Part shown: in pieces, positions 22,929-30,890 of the stretch
Layout: every line of letters begins with the position of its first letter
Position numbering within the stretch: position 1 is the stretch's first letter
Assembly: GCA_017860135.1 (NCBI GenBank)
Contig: JAFNAG010000009.1
Span: forward strand, 1-32,368
Source of the DNA: Acidobacteriota bacterium
GTDB taxonomy: Bacteria > Acidobacteriota > UBA6911
DNA length: 32,368 nt
Direction: 5' to 3'
Program-made: the position numbers and the translations under genes
The notes under the pieces: model-generated
What the model was told of the DNA's origin: nothing
Seen by the model: only the letters and a program-made list of their open reading frames with translations
Databases searched by the model: none

Positions 22929-25562
22929 ATGCAGAGCCGCAAGCGCCTGTTTCTGATCGACGGCATGTCACATATTTATCGCGCCTTCTATGCCATACCA
23001 AAACTGAGCAATTCCAAAGGGCTTCCCACAAACGCTATATACGGTTTCACAACCATGTTGCGCAAACTTATCGACGACGAGAAGCCGGATTTCATTGGTG
23101 TTGCTTTTGATCTGGAAGGCCCAACCGTCCGGCACGAGAAATTCGAAGCTTACAAGGCGACTCGCAAGCCCATGCCCGAAGATCTGTCTCTCCAGTTGCC
23201 CTTTATTCGAAGAGTATGCGATGTCTTTCGCGTGCCTGTCATTTCGTGCCCCGGATACGAGGCCGACGATGTTCTGGGGACGCTGGCGGACAAGGCGGCA
23301 GGTTCCGGGCTCACGGCTGTCCTGGTTACGAGCGACAAAGATATGCTTCAGTTAGTAGGTGAGCATATCCTCGTTTTGGATCCGATGAAGGACAACATGC
23401 TGCTGGATCACCAGAAGGTATTGGAGAGATTCGGAGTTGATCCCGAACTGGTGCCCGACCTGCTGGGGCTTTGGGGCGACAGTTCCGACAATATCCCCGG
23501 TGCGCCCGGGATAGGCGAAAAGGGTGCGAAGGAACTGGTCCGGACATTCGGCACGGTGGACAGCGTGCTGCTGAACTGGGAACAGGTAAAGCGGAAGACC
23601 TATAGAGAGAGCCTTCGCGACAACGCCGATCTGATCCGACTGAGCCGGGAACTTGCCGAGATACATCGGGACCTTCCTCTTGAGCTTGATCTCGATTCTC
23701 TGGTGCTGAGCCCTCCCGACCGTGAAGCTGCATTCCGGCTGTTCGCTGAGCTCGAATTCAAGTCCCTGGTGGCTGAATTTCACGCAGCAGAGCCGCAGAA
23801 GATGCCGGCTGCAGTGTGGCAGGAGTCCGGAAATGAGGCTGCGCTCATCCAGCGGCTCGACCGCAAGGCCGGTATCGCCGTGTCACTGCGGCTCCGGGAG
23901 GACGTTCGGAATCGCGCAACTGCCGAGACCGTTTGCGTGATTTCACCTTCCACCGGTCCCATTCTGCTGGACCTGCGCAAAGAGGAGGCCTCCGGCGCGT
24001 GGGATCGGTTAGTGAGTGATCCCTCTCTGACCCTGATCTGTTGGGATTCCAAGACATTGCGGCTCGCGCAGGCCCGCCGCGGGACGCCTGTGGAGGCGGC
24101 GGTCATTGATGTGATGCTCATGGCATTTCTGACATCACCTCACCTTGGGGACTACTCCATCCATCGCTGGGCAATGGATCAGCTGCAGGTGTCGATCCCT
24201 CAGCAAAAAGGGACGGAGAGCTCCGGGCTGCTTTCGGAAACTGTGCGCAACGAGGTCGGCCAGGCGCTCAGCCTGGAAGCCGAATCTGTGCGCCGAATCC
24301 ACGACCTCCTGGCGCCTCTGCTGGAAAGCCTCGGAGTGCGGCAGTTGTATGACGAGGTCGAGCTGCCACTCGTCCCCGTACTTGCGGATATGGAGTTCGT
24401 GGGTGTAAAGGTGGATCCTCGAGTGCTCAGATCGCTCTCCTCCGAAATGGATGAACAGCTGGTCGGCCTGACGCGCCGCATCTATGAAAGCGCGGGCGGC
24501 GAGTTCAACATTAACTCTCCCAAACAGCTCGGCGAAATCCTCTTTGAAAAGCTCAATCTGCCCATGTTGAAAAAGACGCGCAAGACAAAGGGGTATAGCA
24601 CGGACCAGACCGTGCTGGAAGAACTGGCGGTTTCCTACGAACTTCCGCGCCTGATCCTGGAATATCGCCAACTTACCAAGCTGAAGTCGACGTATGTTGA
24701 CACTCTTCCCTCCCTAATCCATCCGGAAACGGGAAGAGTGCACACCTCTTACAACCAGGCCGGGGCTGCAACCGGGAGAATATCCAGTTCGGACCCGAAC
24801 CTGCAGAATATCCCGGTCCGTACCGACTTGGGCCGGCGGATCCGCGGCGCTTTTGTGCCGGAAGCGGGGAACTTGTTGATTTCGGCCGATTATTCACAGA
24901 TTGAATTGCGCGTATTGGCCCACCTGTCGGAGGACGAAGGCCTCATAGATGCGTTTTTGAAGAACGAGGACATCCATGAGCGCACCGCTCGTGAGGTTTT
25001 TACGGAGCCGCAGAGAAAAAACCAGGCGGAATGCCGGCGACGGGCCAAAGTCATAAACTTTGGAATCGTTTATGGACTTTCATCCTTTGGCCTGGCACAG
25101 CGGCTGGGGATTTCGCGCGAGGATGCGCAGGCTTACATTAATGCGTATTTCGAGCGTTATAAAGGGGTTCGCGTCTGGATTGACCGCACCGTCGCGCAGG
25201 CCCGGGAGGAAGGTCTGGTACGCACTTTGCTTGGGCGGATTCGTCCCATCCCTGATATCCACAGCAGGGACTACTCTGTCCGCCAGTTTGCGGAGCGCAC
25301 TGCGGTGAACACACCCATCCAGGGTACGGCAGCGGATCTCATCAAGATCGCGATGATCCGCATCTGGAAATCGTTGCAGGAAAAGAACCTGTCGACTAAA
25401 ATGTTACTGCAGGTTCATGACGAGCTCGTTCTGGAAAGCCCGGAGCGGGAAGTGGATCAAGTGCAGCACCTGGTGCGGCAGGAAATGGAAGCCGCCGTTT
25501 CCCTGAAAGTCCCGCTCCGAGTGGAGATGAGTCTGGGTAACAGCTGGCAGGAAATGAAATAA
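22929..25562 (+). CDS. polA: DNA polymerase I, apparently without proofreading residues
   Basis: Family A polymerase for Okazaki fragment maturation and repair, 877 aa. The N-terminal 5'-3' exonuclease/flap domain is intact (LFLIDGMSHIYRAFYAI, YEADDVLGTLADKA, TSDKDMLQLV, GDSSDNIPGAPGIGEKGA). The middle domain (about 305-460) lacks the acidic metal ligands of the 3'-5' exonuclease: AGIAVSLRLRED where DxE is expected, and ALSLEAESVRRI at the third motif. The polymerase domain is complete: motif A DYSQIELRVLAHLSED (Asp654), motif B RRRAKVINFGIVYGLSS and motif C LLQVHDELV (Asp831). The ATG at 22929 has GAGGAA just upstream; the track start 500 nt earlier is only an open frame antisense to the coiled-coil gene. 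It is followed by the ECF sigma operon on the same strand. Confidence 0.95.
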   Translation: MQSRKRLFLIDGMSHIYRAFYAIPKLSNSKGLPTNAIYGFTTMLRKLIDDEKPDFIGVAFDLEGPTVRHEKFEAYKATRKPMPEDLSLQLPFIRRVCDVFRVPVISCPGYEADDVLGTLADKAAGSGLTAVLVTSDKDMLQLVGEHILVLDPMKDNMLLDHQKVLERFGVDPELVPDLLGLWGDSSDNIPGAPGIGEKGAKELVRTFGTVDSVLLNWEQVKRKTYRESLRDNADLIRLSRELAEIHRDLPLELDLDSLVLSPPDREAAFRLFAELEFKSLVAEFHAAEPQKMPAAVWQESGNEAALIQRLDRKAGIAVSLRLREDVRNRATAETVCVISPSTGPILLDLRKEEASGAWDRLVSDPSLTLICWDSKTLRLAQARRGTPVEAAVIDVMLMAFLTSPHLGDYSIHRWAMDQLQVSIPQQKGTESSGLLSETVRNEVGQALSLEAESVRRIHDLLAPLLESLGVRQLYDEVELPLVPVLADMEFVGVKVDPRVLRSLSSEMDEQLVGLTRRIYESAGGEFNINSPKQLGEILFEKLNLPMLKKTRKTKGYSTDQTVLEELAVSYELPRLILEYRQLTKLKSTYVDTLPSLIHPETGRVHTSYNQAGAATGRISSSDPNLQNIPVRTDLGRRIRGAFVPEAGNLLISADYSQIELRVLAHLSEDEGLIDAFLKNEDIHERTAREVFTEPQRKNQAECRRRAKVINFGIVYGLSSFGLAQRLGISREDAQAYINAYFERYKGVRVWIDRTVAQAREEGLVRTLLGRIRPIPDIHSRDYSVRQFAERTAVNTPIQGTAADLIKIAMIRIWKSLQEKNLSTKMLLQVHDELVLESPEREVDQVQHLVRQEMEAAVSLKVPLRVEMSLGNSWQEMK

Positions 25563-25566
25563 TTCG

Positions 25567-25590
25567 GGAACAGGAAGCCCGTGGCATCGT
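25567..25590 (+). promoter_or_regulatory. Candidate ECF-sigma autoregulatory promoter
   Basis: GGAAC (25567-25571), exactly 16 nt and CGT (25588-25590), directly after the polA stop and before the ECF sigma gene. This is the classic ECF layout (GGAAC -35, CGT-type -10). I did not find the same pairing upstream of other genes in the window by eye. Confidence 0.5.
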
Positions 25591-25631
25591 GTAAGTCTAT
25601 GATATCGTGGAAGCGGGGAAAGAGGGCAGGA

Positions 25632-26276
25632 ATGGCGGAGGTTCAGGGGGGGGTATTGCCGCTGCAGGAGCTGGAGATTGGACTGCCGCAGTCCGTGCCA
25701 GGCACCGACAATCAGCTTGTGCGCGACTTCATATCCGGCAACGACGCGGCATTCACCCTTCTCGTGACCAAATACAAGGATTCATTGACTAACTATTTGA
25801 ATGTGATGATCGGCAACTACGATATAGCCGCCGACCTTGCGCAGGAGACCTTCCTTCGCGTATATAAGAACATCGGCCGATACAGCAACATGTACCAGTT
25901 TTCGACCTGGCTCTATCGCATCGCTACCAACCTGGCGATCGACGAGATGCGCTACCGCAAGCGACGCGGCCAGGTGTTTTACAATAACGTATGGGACAGC
26001 AGCAGGGCCGCCGATTCCGATCGGCCGGAGATGCAGATCTCGGATGTACGACGCGGGCCAAGAGATGAATTCCTGTGCAAAGAACGAGGTCAGGTGATTG
26101 GTGATGCGATTCGCTCGCTCCCGGAAAAGTACAGGACCGCTTTCGTCATGAAGGAAGTTCAAGAGCTGTCGTATGAGACGATCGCTCAAGTGCTGAAATG
26201 CTCTGTCGGTACAGTCAAATCGCGCCTGCACCGGTCGAGAGAACTCCTCCAGCGCAAGCTGGAACATTACGTATAG
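25632..26276 (+). CDS. ECF (RpoE-like) RNA polymerase sigma factor
   Basis: 214-aa alternative sigma factor. Region 2 (about 30-115) shows NQLVRDFISGNDAAFTLLV, DIAADLAQETFLRVYKNI and STWLYRIATNLAIDEMRYRKRR, for core and -10 binding. After a linker, region 4 (about 155-212) shows LPEKYRTAFVMKEVQELSYE and VLKCSVGTVKSRLHRSREL, for the -35. No regions 1 or 3, as in ECF factors. The ATG at 25632 is chosen because GAGG lies 6 nt upstream; the track start at 25581 and an ATG at 25599 are alternatives. The anti-sigma gene starts 9 nt after the stop. Confidence 0.94.
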   Translation: MAEVQGGVLPLQELEIGLPQSVPGTDNQLVRDFISGNDAAFTLLVTKYKDSLTNYLNVMIGNYDIAADLAQETFLRVYKNIGRYSNMYQFSTWLYRIATNLAIDEMRYRKRRGQVFYNNVWDSSRAADSDRPEMQISDVRRGPRDEFLCKERGQVIGDAIRSLPEKYRTAFVMKEVQELSYETIAQVLKCSVGTVKSRLHRSRELLQRKLEHYV

Positions 26277-26285
26277 ATTCGGATT

Positions 26286-26993
26286 ATGGACTGCCATACC
26301 TTTCACAAGAGATTGGAAGATTACCTGGATGGCGGATTGGATTTTCCCGGCCGATTCGCGATGGAGCGTCATGCCAGGCAATGCTTCGGCTGTGAAAGAG
26401 ACATCGCCGAGACATTGCGGCTCAAGCAGATGGTCCGTGACATCCGTCGGGTTTCCGCTCCCGCCGATTTCGAAACCTCGCTTCTTGCCAGAATACGGAC
26501 GGATACCTCACGGCATCGTTTCTGGAGGTTGCAAAGCCTGTGGTGGTATGGTTTCGAAAATCTCTCCTGGCGCAAGGTCGGCGTCGGAGCCGCAGCGGTT
26601 ATTCTCGTTGCGGGCATCACCGCGCTGGTGCACTTCGGGAATGGATTCAATCGCCCCGCTGCAATGCAAAATCCGGAAGCCGGTCCTTCGCGCGCTGCGG
26701 TTGGGGAGTCGGACAACCTCCAGGGGCCCGGCCCTGCTATCGCGGCCCGTGCGGTGCCGCCGTCGCGACAGGCCATGCTGGCGGAGATCTCTCCGGTTGC
26801 CGTTGACGGCTCCGGGTTCCGTGTTCAGGATCAATGGGCCACTCCCTATCTGGAACCTGGCGATCTGGACTTTTTTGAATATCTCGTTCCCGTTTCCGGG
26901 GACCGGCAGCTTATTCTCCAGTTGCCGAGGACAATACGCATGCGGTACGCGCAGCCATCGCGCGAATATTATATCCGCAACGTGAGCCATTGA
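26286..26993 (+). CDS. Membrane anti-sigma factor with zf-HC2 domain
   Basis: 235-aa partner of the ECF sigma factor. The N-terminal zinc-binding anti-sigma domain shows CHTFHKRLEDYLDGGL followed by ERHARQCFGC (His29, Cys33, Cys36), which should hold the sigma factor at the inner face. One membrane helix (about 98-117, VGVGAAAVILVAGITALVHF) leads to a periplasmic tail of about 115 residues with Pro/Ala-rich then beta-like sequence (QLILQLPRTIRMRYAQP). The tail is the likely sensor or protease target. It sits between sigma and PDZ genes, 9 nt and 7 nt from them, so it is one operon. Confidence 0.92.
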   Translation: MDCHTFHKRLEDYLDGGLDFPGRFAMERHARQCFGCERDIAETLRLKQMVRDIRRVSAPADFETSLLARIRTDTSRHRFWRLQSLWWYGFENLSWRKVGVGAAAVILVAGITALVHFGNGFNRPAAMQNPEAGPSRAAVGESDNLQGPGPAIAARAVPPSRQAMLAEISPVAVDGSGFRVQDQWATPYLEPGDLDFFEYLVPVSGDRQLILQLPRTIRMRYAQPSREYYIRNVSH

Positions 26994-27000
26994 ATTGACC

Positions 27001-28446
27001 ATGCCTGCTGCAAGAGTGAAATCTCCCGCCTACTGTTTCCGCCTCTTCCTGCTGGGTGCTGTTCTGGCGATGAACGGGAAGGCGGGGCTGGCACAGGTCG
27101 GCGCGCTCAAGGATTCTGAGCAGACCGCTGTTCGTGTCAACATCCTCACCGAGTATCTGGGATCCCCTGAATCGGTCGTGGAATTTGGCGGTAAGGTAGC
27201 GATTCCGGATTACCGGCCCAGGATCATCAAGCTGTTCCCCTCCACCGGCATCGTGATCGACGGCAAAGGGCATGTAGTAACCTATCTCGGATACCGCTGG
27301 GTGGACATTCACTCCAGAAATCCGCGTGTTGAAATCGTAGATTTCCGTGGCAAGAAATTCCCTGCGGAGCTGATCGGCATCGACCAGAGCGTGAGGATTG
27401 CCGTTGTGCTGTGCCGCGACTGCAATCTGAAGGCGAGTTCTCTTTGTCGGCGCTGCGAAATCAAGGACGGCGCCTTCGTGGTTGCTCCGCTCCTGGACGG
27501 TTCCAATGCTTCCCGGTTCGAGAGCGCCAAAGTGCTCTCGGCCAGCGCACGCGGGGATTCAGCCGGTGGCCGCGAGTGGACGATCCAGGTGAACCGGCCC
27601 CTGAGCCTGGTCGGGGCTCCGATGCTGAACTCTCAAAAACAGGTCATCGGCCTTGTCGCAGATGAGCCGTCCCGGGACTCTTCCGGGGATGCCAGGGTGA
27701 ATGTGACAATCATGCCCGTCGAGCAGATGCTCGGTTCAGCGGACAGGATTATCAAGGCGGGCGGTGATATCCAGAGCGGATGGCTGGGCGTGAAAGTCGA
27801 TTCGGATGCGGGATCGCCATCCGGGGTTGCGGTTACGGAAGTGGAAAAAGAGAGTCCTGCTCACAAAGCGGGTGTGCTCCCCGGCGACATTATGGTGAAG
27901 TGGAACGGGGCGTCGATCCAGGATCCGCTCAAGTACATCAGGATCGTCGAGAATACCCCGATCGGTTCCAAGGCCGTTATTGAAGTGTTGCGTCAGGGAA
28001 GGCCCGTCACGCTCACCGCAATCATCGAGGCCCGCAGACCGCAGGACCCCGAAGAAAAACTGGTGATTGATGTTCAGGATGCGATCGCCCTCCCCCGGAG
28101 TGGACGGGCCTCGTCGGACGCAGAGTTTGTCTCCTTGCTCGGGATCGAAGTCCAGTCGGTGCCGCCGCAGCTGGCTGAATTCCTGCAGATGCCCGGCCAG
28201 ACAGGTCTGCTGGTCATGAGTGTGAAGAAGCAGGCTGCGTTCGATCGCGCCGGCGTGGCTGCGGGCGACGTCATTCTGGACGTGGATGGCACCCGCGTAG
28301 CGGTTCCCCAGAGTTTCTTCGACCACATCAAGTCGCGCGGGTGGGGGAGCCGCATTCTCCTCCGGCTCTGGCGCAGAGGGATCGAACTGAGCAAGGCAGT
28401 TCAACTGCCCCGGCTCCCCGGCTCCTCCCGCAGGCCGTCGCCGTGA
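27001..28446 (+). CDS. Exported HtrA-like pseudoprotease with two PDZ domains and a CX2C-X7-CX2C module
   Basis: 481-aa protein. A signal peptide (about 1-32, FRLFLLGAVLAMNGKAGLAQ) precedes a trypsin-like HtrA region (about 75-235) whose triad has gone. HtrA TNNHV reads VVTYLGY, DxAV reads VRIAVV, and GNSGGPL reads LSLVGAPM. Just after the second of these lie four cysteines at 138, 141, 149 and 152 (CRDCNLKASSLCRRC). PDZ1 spans about 260-345 (GWLGVKVD, AGVLPGDIMVKWNG) and PDZ2 about 375-470 (LLGIEVQSV, GLLVMSV, AGVAAGDVILDVDG). ATG at 27001 keeps the signal peptide; the track TTG at 26995 is possible. Third gene of the ECF operon, it probably senses envelope state and acts on the anti-sigma tail; this role is inferred. 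Confidence 0.87.
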   Translation: MPAARVKSPAYCFRLFLLGAVLAMNGKAGLAQVGALKDSEQTAVRVNILTEYLGSPESVVEFGGKVAIPDYRPRIIKLFPSTGIVIDGKGHVVTYLGYRWVDIHSRNPRVEIVDFRGKKFPAELIGIDQSVRIAVVLCRDCNLKASSLCRRCEIKDGAFVVAPLLDGSNASRFESAKVLSASARGDSAGGREWTIQVNRPLSLVGAPMLNSQKQVIGLVADEPSRDSSGDARVNVTIMPVEQMLGSADRIIKAGGDIQSGWLGVKVDSDAGSPSGVAVTEVEKESPAHKAGVLPGDIMVKWNGASIQDPLKYIRIVENTPIGSKAVIEVLRQGRPVTLTAIIEARRPQDPEEKLVIDVQDAIALPRSGRASSDAEFVSLLGIEVQSVPPQLAEFLQMPGQTGLLVMSVKKQAAFDRAGVAAGDVILDVDGTRVAVPQSFFDHIKSRGWGSRILLRLWRRGIELSKAVQLPRLPGSSRRPSP

Positions 28447-28470
28447 AGCCACTCCGATCAGGGGCGGCAT

Positions 28471-30678
28471 TCAGCCGCGGCGCACCTCCAGCCCTTTCAG
28501 GGTTCGCACCAGGGAAAAAGTGAGCCGGTAACTTTCCTGGTCGGCGTGATCCAGGCGCACAACCACTCTGGTGCCGGGCTGAAGGTGGCGCCGGTACCGC
28601 TCGCCCACAAAAGAGCGGGTTTTCTCCGCATACTGGTAGTTGTCGTCCACGAGAGAGCCCGCAGGCACCAGTCCTTCCACGAAGTGATCCAGCAGCTCGA
28701 CGAAGAAGCCCTGGCGAATGACCGAGAAGATGATCCCCTCAAATTCCTCGCCGACCTTGCCGGTCATGAACTGGACTTTCTTGATCCTCTCCACCTCCCG
28801 TTCCGCTTCGTCGGCATTGCGCTCCCGCGCCGACGTATGAGAGGCGATCTCGGGCAGCAGGGAAGCCATCTTTGCCCGCCACGCTTCGGAGGGGTGATCC
28901 TGTAAGCACTCCTTCATCAGGCGGTGGACCACCAGGTCAGGGTAGCGGCGGATCGGGGAAGTGAAGTGAGTATATTCGGATGTGGCCAGGCCGAAATGGC
29001 CCAGGTTTTCCGCACAGTAGCGCGCCTGCATGAACGAACGCAGCATCAGGTAGGCAAGGAACCGTGCCTCCGGCTTGCCTTCCAGGCGGGCGACAAAACT
29101 CTGGAAATCACGGGGGCGAGCCACCCCATCGTGAGTTTCCAACGGATACCCGAGCGTGAGCGCGAACTCCGCGAAATCCTGCACCTTTTGCGCATCCGGC
29201 TTTTCGTGAATCCTATACAGCGCCGGCCCCCCGGAAGCCGCCAGCTCCGCCGCCACGGTTTCGTTCGCGAGCAGCATGAATTCCTCGATGATGCGGTGCG
29301 CGATATTCCGCTCCGCAGCTACCACGCCGATGACGCGCCCGCTGCGGTCGAACTCCATTTCCGCTTCGGGCAAATCGAAATCCACGGCGCCGCGGCGCAC
29401 CCGCTTGTTCGAGAGGATCAGGCACAGCTCCTCCATGGATTCGAACAGAGGGACAAGCTCTGCGTAACGTCGGCGCTCCTCCGGATCCTTGTCTGCCAGA
29501 ACCCGCGCCACGGAGGTATAGGTCAGCCGCGCTCGACTCTGCAGGACTGCCTGTGCGAATCGATGCGAAACGACATTTCCGCTCCGGTCGACTTCCATGA
29601 CGATCGAGAAAACCAGCCTGTCCGCACCGGCCTGAAGACAGCAGATTCCGTTTGACAGCCGCGGCGGCAGCATCGGAATCGCCCGGTCCGGGAAATAGAC
29701 CGACGTGCCGCGCGCATACGCTTCGGCATCGATTGCCGTGCCTTCTCCCACATAGTGCGAAACATCGGCGATGTGCACTCCCAGCAGGAAATGTCCCGAC
29801 GACAGCTTTTCCAGTGTGATAGCGTCGTCAAAATCACGAGCGTCTTCGCCGTCGATGGTGACCGCGGTTTCGCTGCGAAAATCCTCGCGCCCCACGCAAT
29901 CCTCTTCCGCGACACGATCCGGCATCGCGGCCACCTCGTCCATTACCTGCGCGTTGAAGTGCACCGGGAGTCCATACTTGTGTTCGACAATCCGGTACTC
30001 GATGTCCTTGTCCCCCGGAAACCCCAGTATCTCCAGCACGCGGCCCTGCGGAGTCTGATTCCTTCCCGGCGGCACCAGGATTGTGACTACCACGATCTGG
30101 CCGTTTCGGGCGCCATTGCTGTGCTGGTGAGGTATCAGGATGTCCTGGAAAATTCTAGCATCCAGAGGCGCTACCATGGGAAAGCGCGGATGCTCGCAAA
30201 AACGCCCGATGATAGTCGGATGTGCCCGCTCAAGAACCCTGACGACCACACCTTCCAAGCGCTCCACCGGTTCACGGTCCGGCCGACGGACACGCCGGCC
30301 CGGACGGAGGGGCGGTTTTTTCCGGGCGATCCGGATCAACACCCTGTCTCCGTGGAGAGCCTCGCCCATGTTGCGCGCCGGGACAAATATGTCCGGGCCG
30401 GGAGCTGGAGGAGTCTCGGGCTTGACGAAGCCATAACCGTCCCGATGGCAACTCAATATCCCGGAGAGCAGACCCTCTTTGGATGGAAGAGAATACCTGC
30501 CCCGCTTAATGCGGTGAATGATCCCTTGCGCGTCCAGTTCGTCCAGGAATCGTTGCAGGTCGCGTCTCTCGTCACTGCCGATATCGAGCAGTCTGACCAC
30601 GTCGCGGAACGTGAACGTGCGGCTTCCATGCTCGCGGACAAACTGTAACACCTTCTGCTTCTGCGATTCCTGCAGCAA
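28471..30678 (-). CDS. rnr: Ribonuclease R (RNase II/RNB family)
   Basis: 735-aa processive 3'-5' exoribonuclease that degrades structured RNA. Order of domains: an N-terminal winged helix (FRDVVRLLDIGSDERRDLQRF), cold-shock domains (RDGYGFVKPE, IFVPARNMGEALHGDRVLI), the RNB catalytic domain with Asp cluster DGEDARDFDDA (276-286) and further landmarks VHIADVSHYVGEG, YTHFTSPIRRYPDLVVHR, and a C-terminal S1 domain (VGEEFEGIIFSVIRQGFFVEL). It starts at a TTG at 30678 with AAGGAG 5-6 nt upstream and an extended -10 just before. It is convergent with the PDZ gene, 24 bp apart. The heptad-repeat cluster begins 32 nt upstream of the start. Confidence 0.95.
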   Translation of the reverse strand: MLQESQKQKVLQFVREHGSRTFTFRDVVRLLDIGSDERRDLQRFLDELDAQGIIHRIKRGRYSLPSKEGLLSGILSCHRDGYGFVKPETPPAPGPDIFVPARNMGEALHGDRVLIRIARKKPPLRPGRRVRRPDREPVERLEGVVVRVLERAHPTIIGRFCEHPRFPMVAPLDARIFQDILIPHQHSNGARNGQIVVVTILVPPGRNQTPQGRVLEILGFPGDKDIEYRIVEHKYGLPVHFNAQVMDEVAAMPDRVAEEDCVGREDFRSETAVTIDGEDARDFDDAITLEKLSSGHFLLGVHIADVSHYVGEGTAIDAEAYARGTSVYFPDRAIPMLPPRLSNGICCLQAGADRLVFSIVMEVDRSGNVVSHRFAQAVLQSRARLTYTSVARVLADKDPEERRRYAELVPLFESMEELCLILSNKRVRRGAVDFDLPEAEMEFDRSGRVIGVVAAERNIAHRIIEEFMLLANETVAAELAASGGPALYRIHEKPDAQKVQDFAEFALTLGYPLETHDGVARPRDFQSFVARLEGKPEARFLAYLMLRSFMQARYCAENLGHFGLATSEYTHFTSPIRRYPDLVVHRLMKECLQDHPSEAWRAKMASLLPEIASHTSARERNADEAEREVERIKKVQFMTGKVGEEFEGIIFSVIRQGFFVELLDHFVEGLVPAGSLVDDNYQYAEKTRSFVGERYRRHLQPGTRVVVRLDHADQESYRLTFSLVRTLKGLEVRRG

Positions 30679-30698
30679 ATCGGCTCCTTCAGCGAGAG

Positions 30699-30707
30699 AT
30701 CATACCA
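30699..30707 (-). promoter_or_regulatory. Extended -10 promoter for rnr
   Basis: Minus strand TGGTATGAT (TGn plus TATGAT at 30699-30704). The leader is about 14 nt with AAGGAG. Any -35 contact would fall inside the adjoining heptad repeats. Confidence 0.55.
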
Positions 30708-30709
30708 TT

Positions 30710-30751
30710 GAGTGAGGAGTCAGGAGACAGGAGTCATGAGTCAGGAGAAAG
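30710..30751 (+). repeat. Heptad repeat cluster 1: six GAGNNAG-type units
   Basis: Six consecutive 7-nt units: GAGTGAG, GAGTCAG, GAGACAG, GAGTCAT, GAGTCAG, GAGAAAG. This is a degenerate short tandem repeat upstream of rnr, reading on the plus strand. Confidence 0.9.
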
Positions 30752-30828
30752 AGGGTAAAACCGTCATCAACAATAGATGTGACTAGGCCGCTTGTTCCCC
30801 GCATCATTCCTCCGCCTCCGATCAGCTG

Positions 30829-30857
30829 AAAAACCGGGAGTGCTGGCCGGCTTTTTT
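30829..30857 (-). terminator. Two-way intrinsic terminator between the Mut7-C and rnr genes
   Basis: AAAAACCGG (30829-30837), 9-nt loop, then CCGG-C-TTTTTT (30847-30857). The stem is flanked by an A-run and a T-run, so it can act on either strand. It sits downstream of the Mut7-C gene and would separate it from rnr. Confidence 0.6.
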
Positions 30858-30890
30858 ACGAGACGGCCAATCTGGCGTCTTCCCGGCCTT

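Noticed and set aside
28924-30648. Long plus-strand ORFs (243 and 297 aa) across rnr
   Set aside because: Antisense to a complete RNase R; no family features.
30710-30751. Heptad cluster as a CRISPR array
   Set aside because: Units are 7 nt and contiguous with no spacers, and no cas genes are present.
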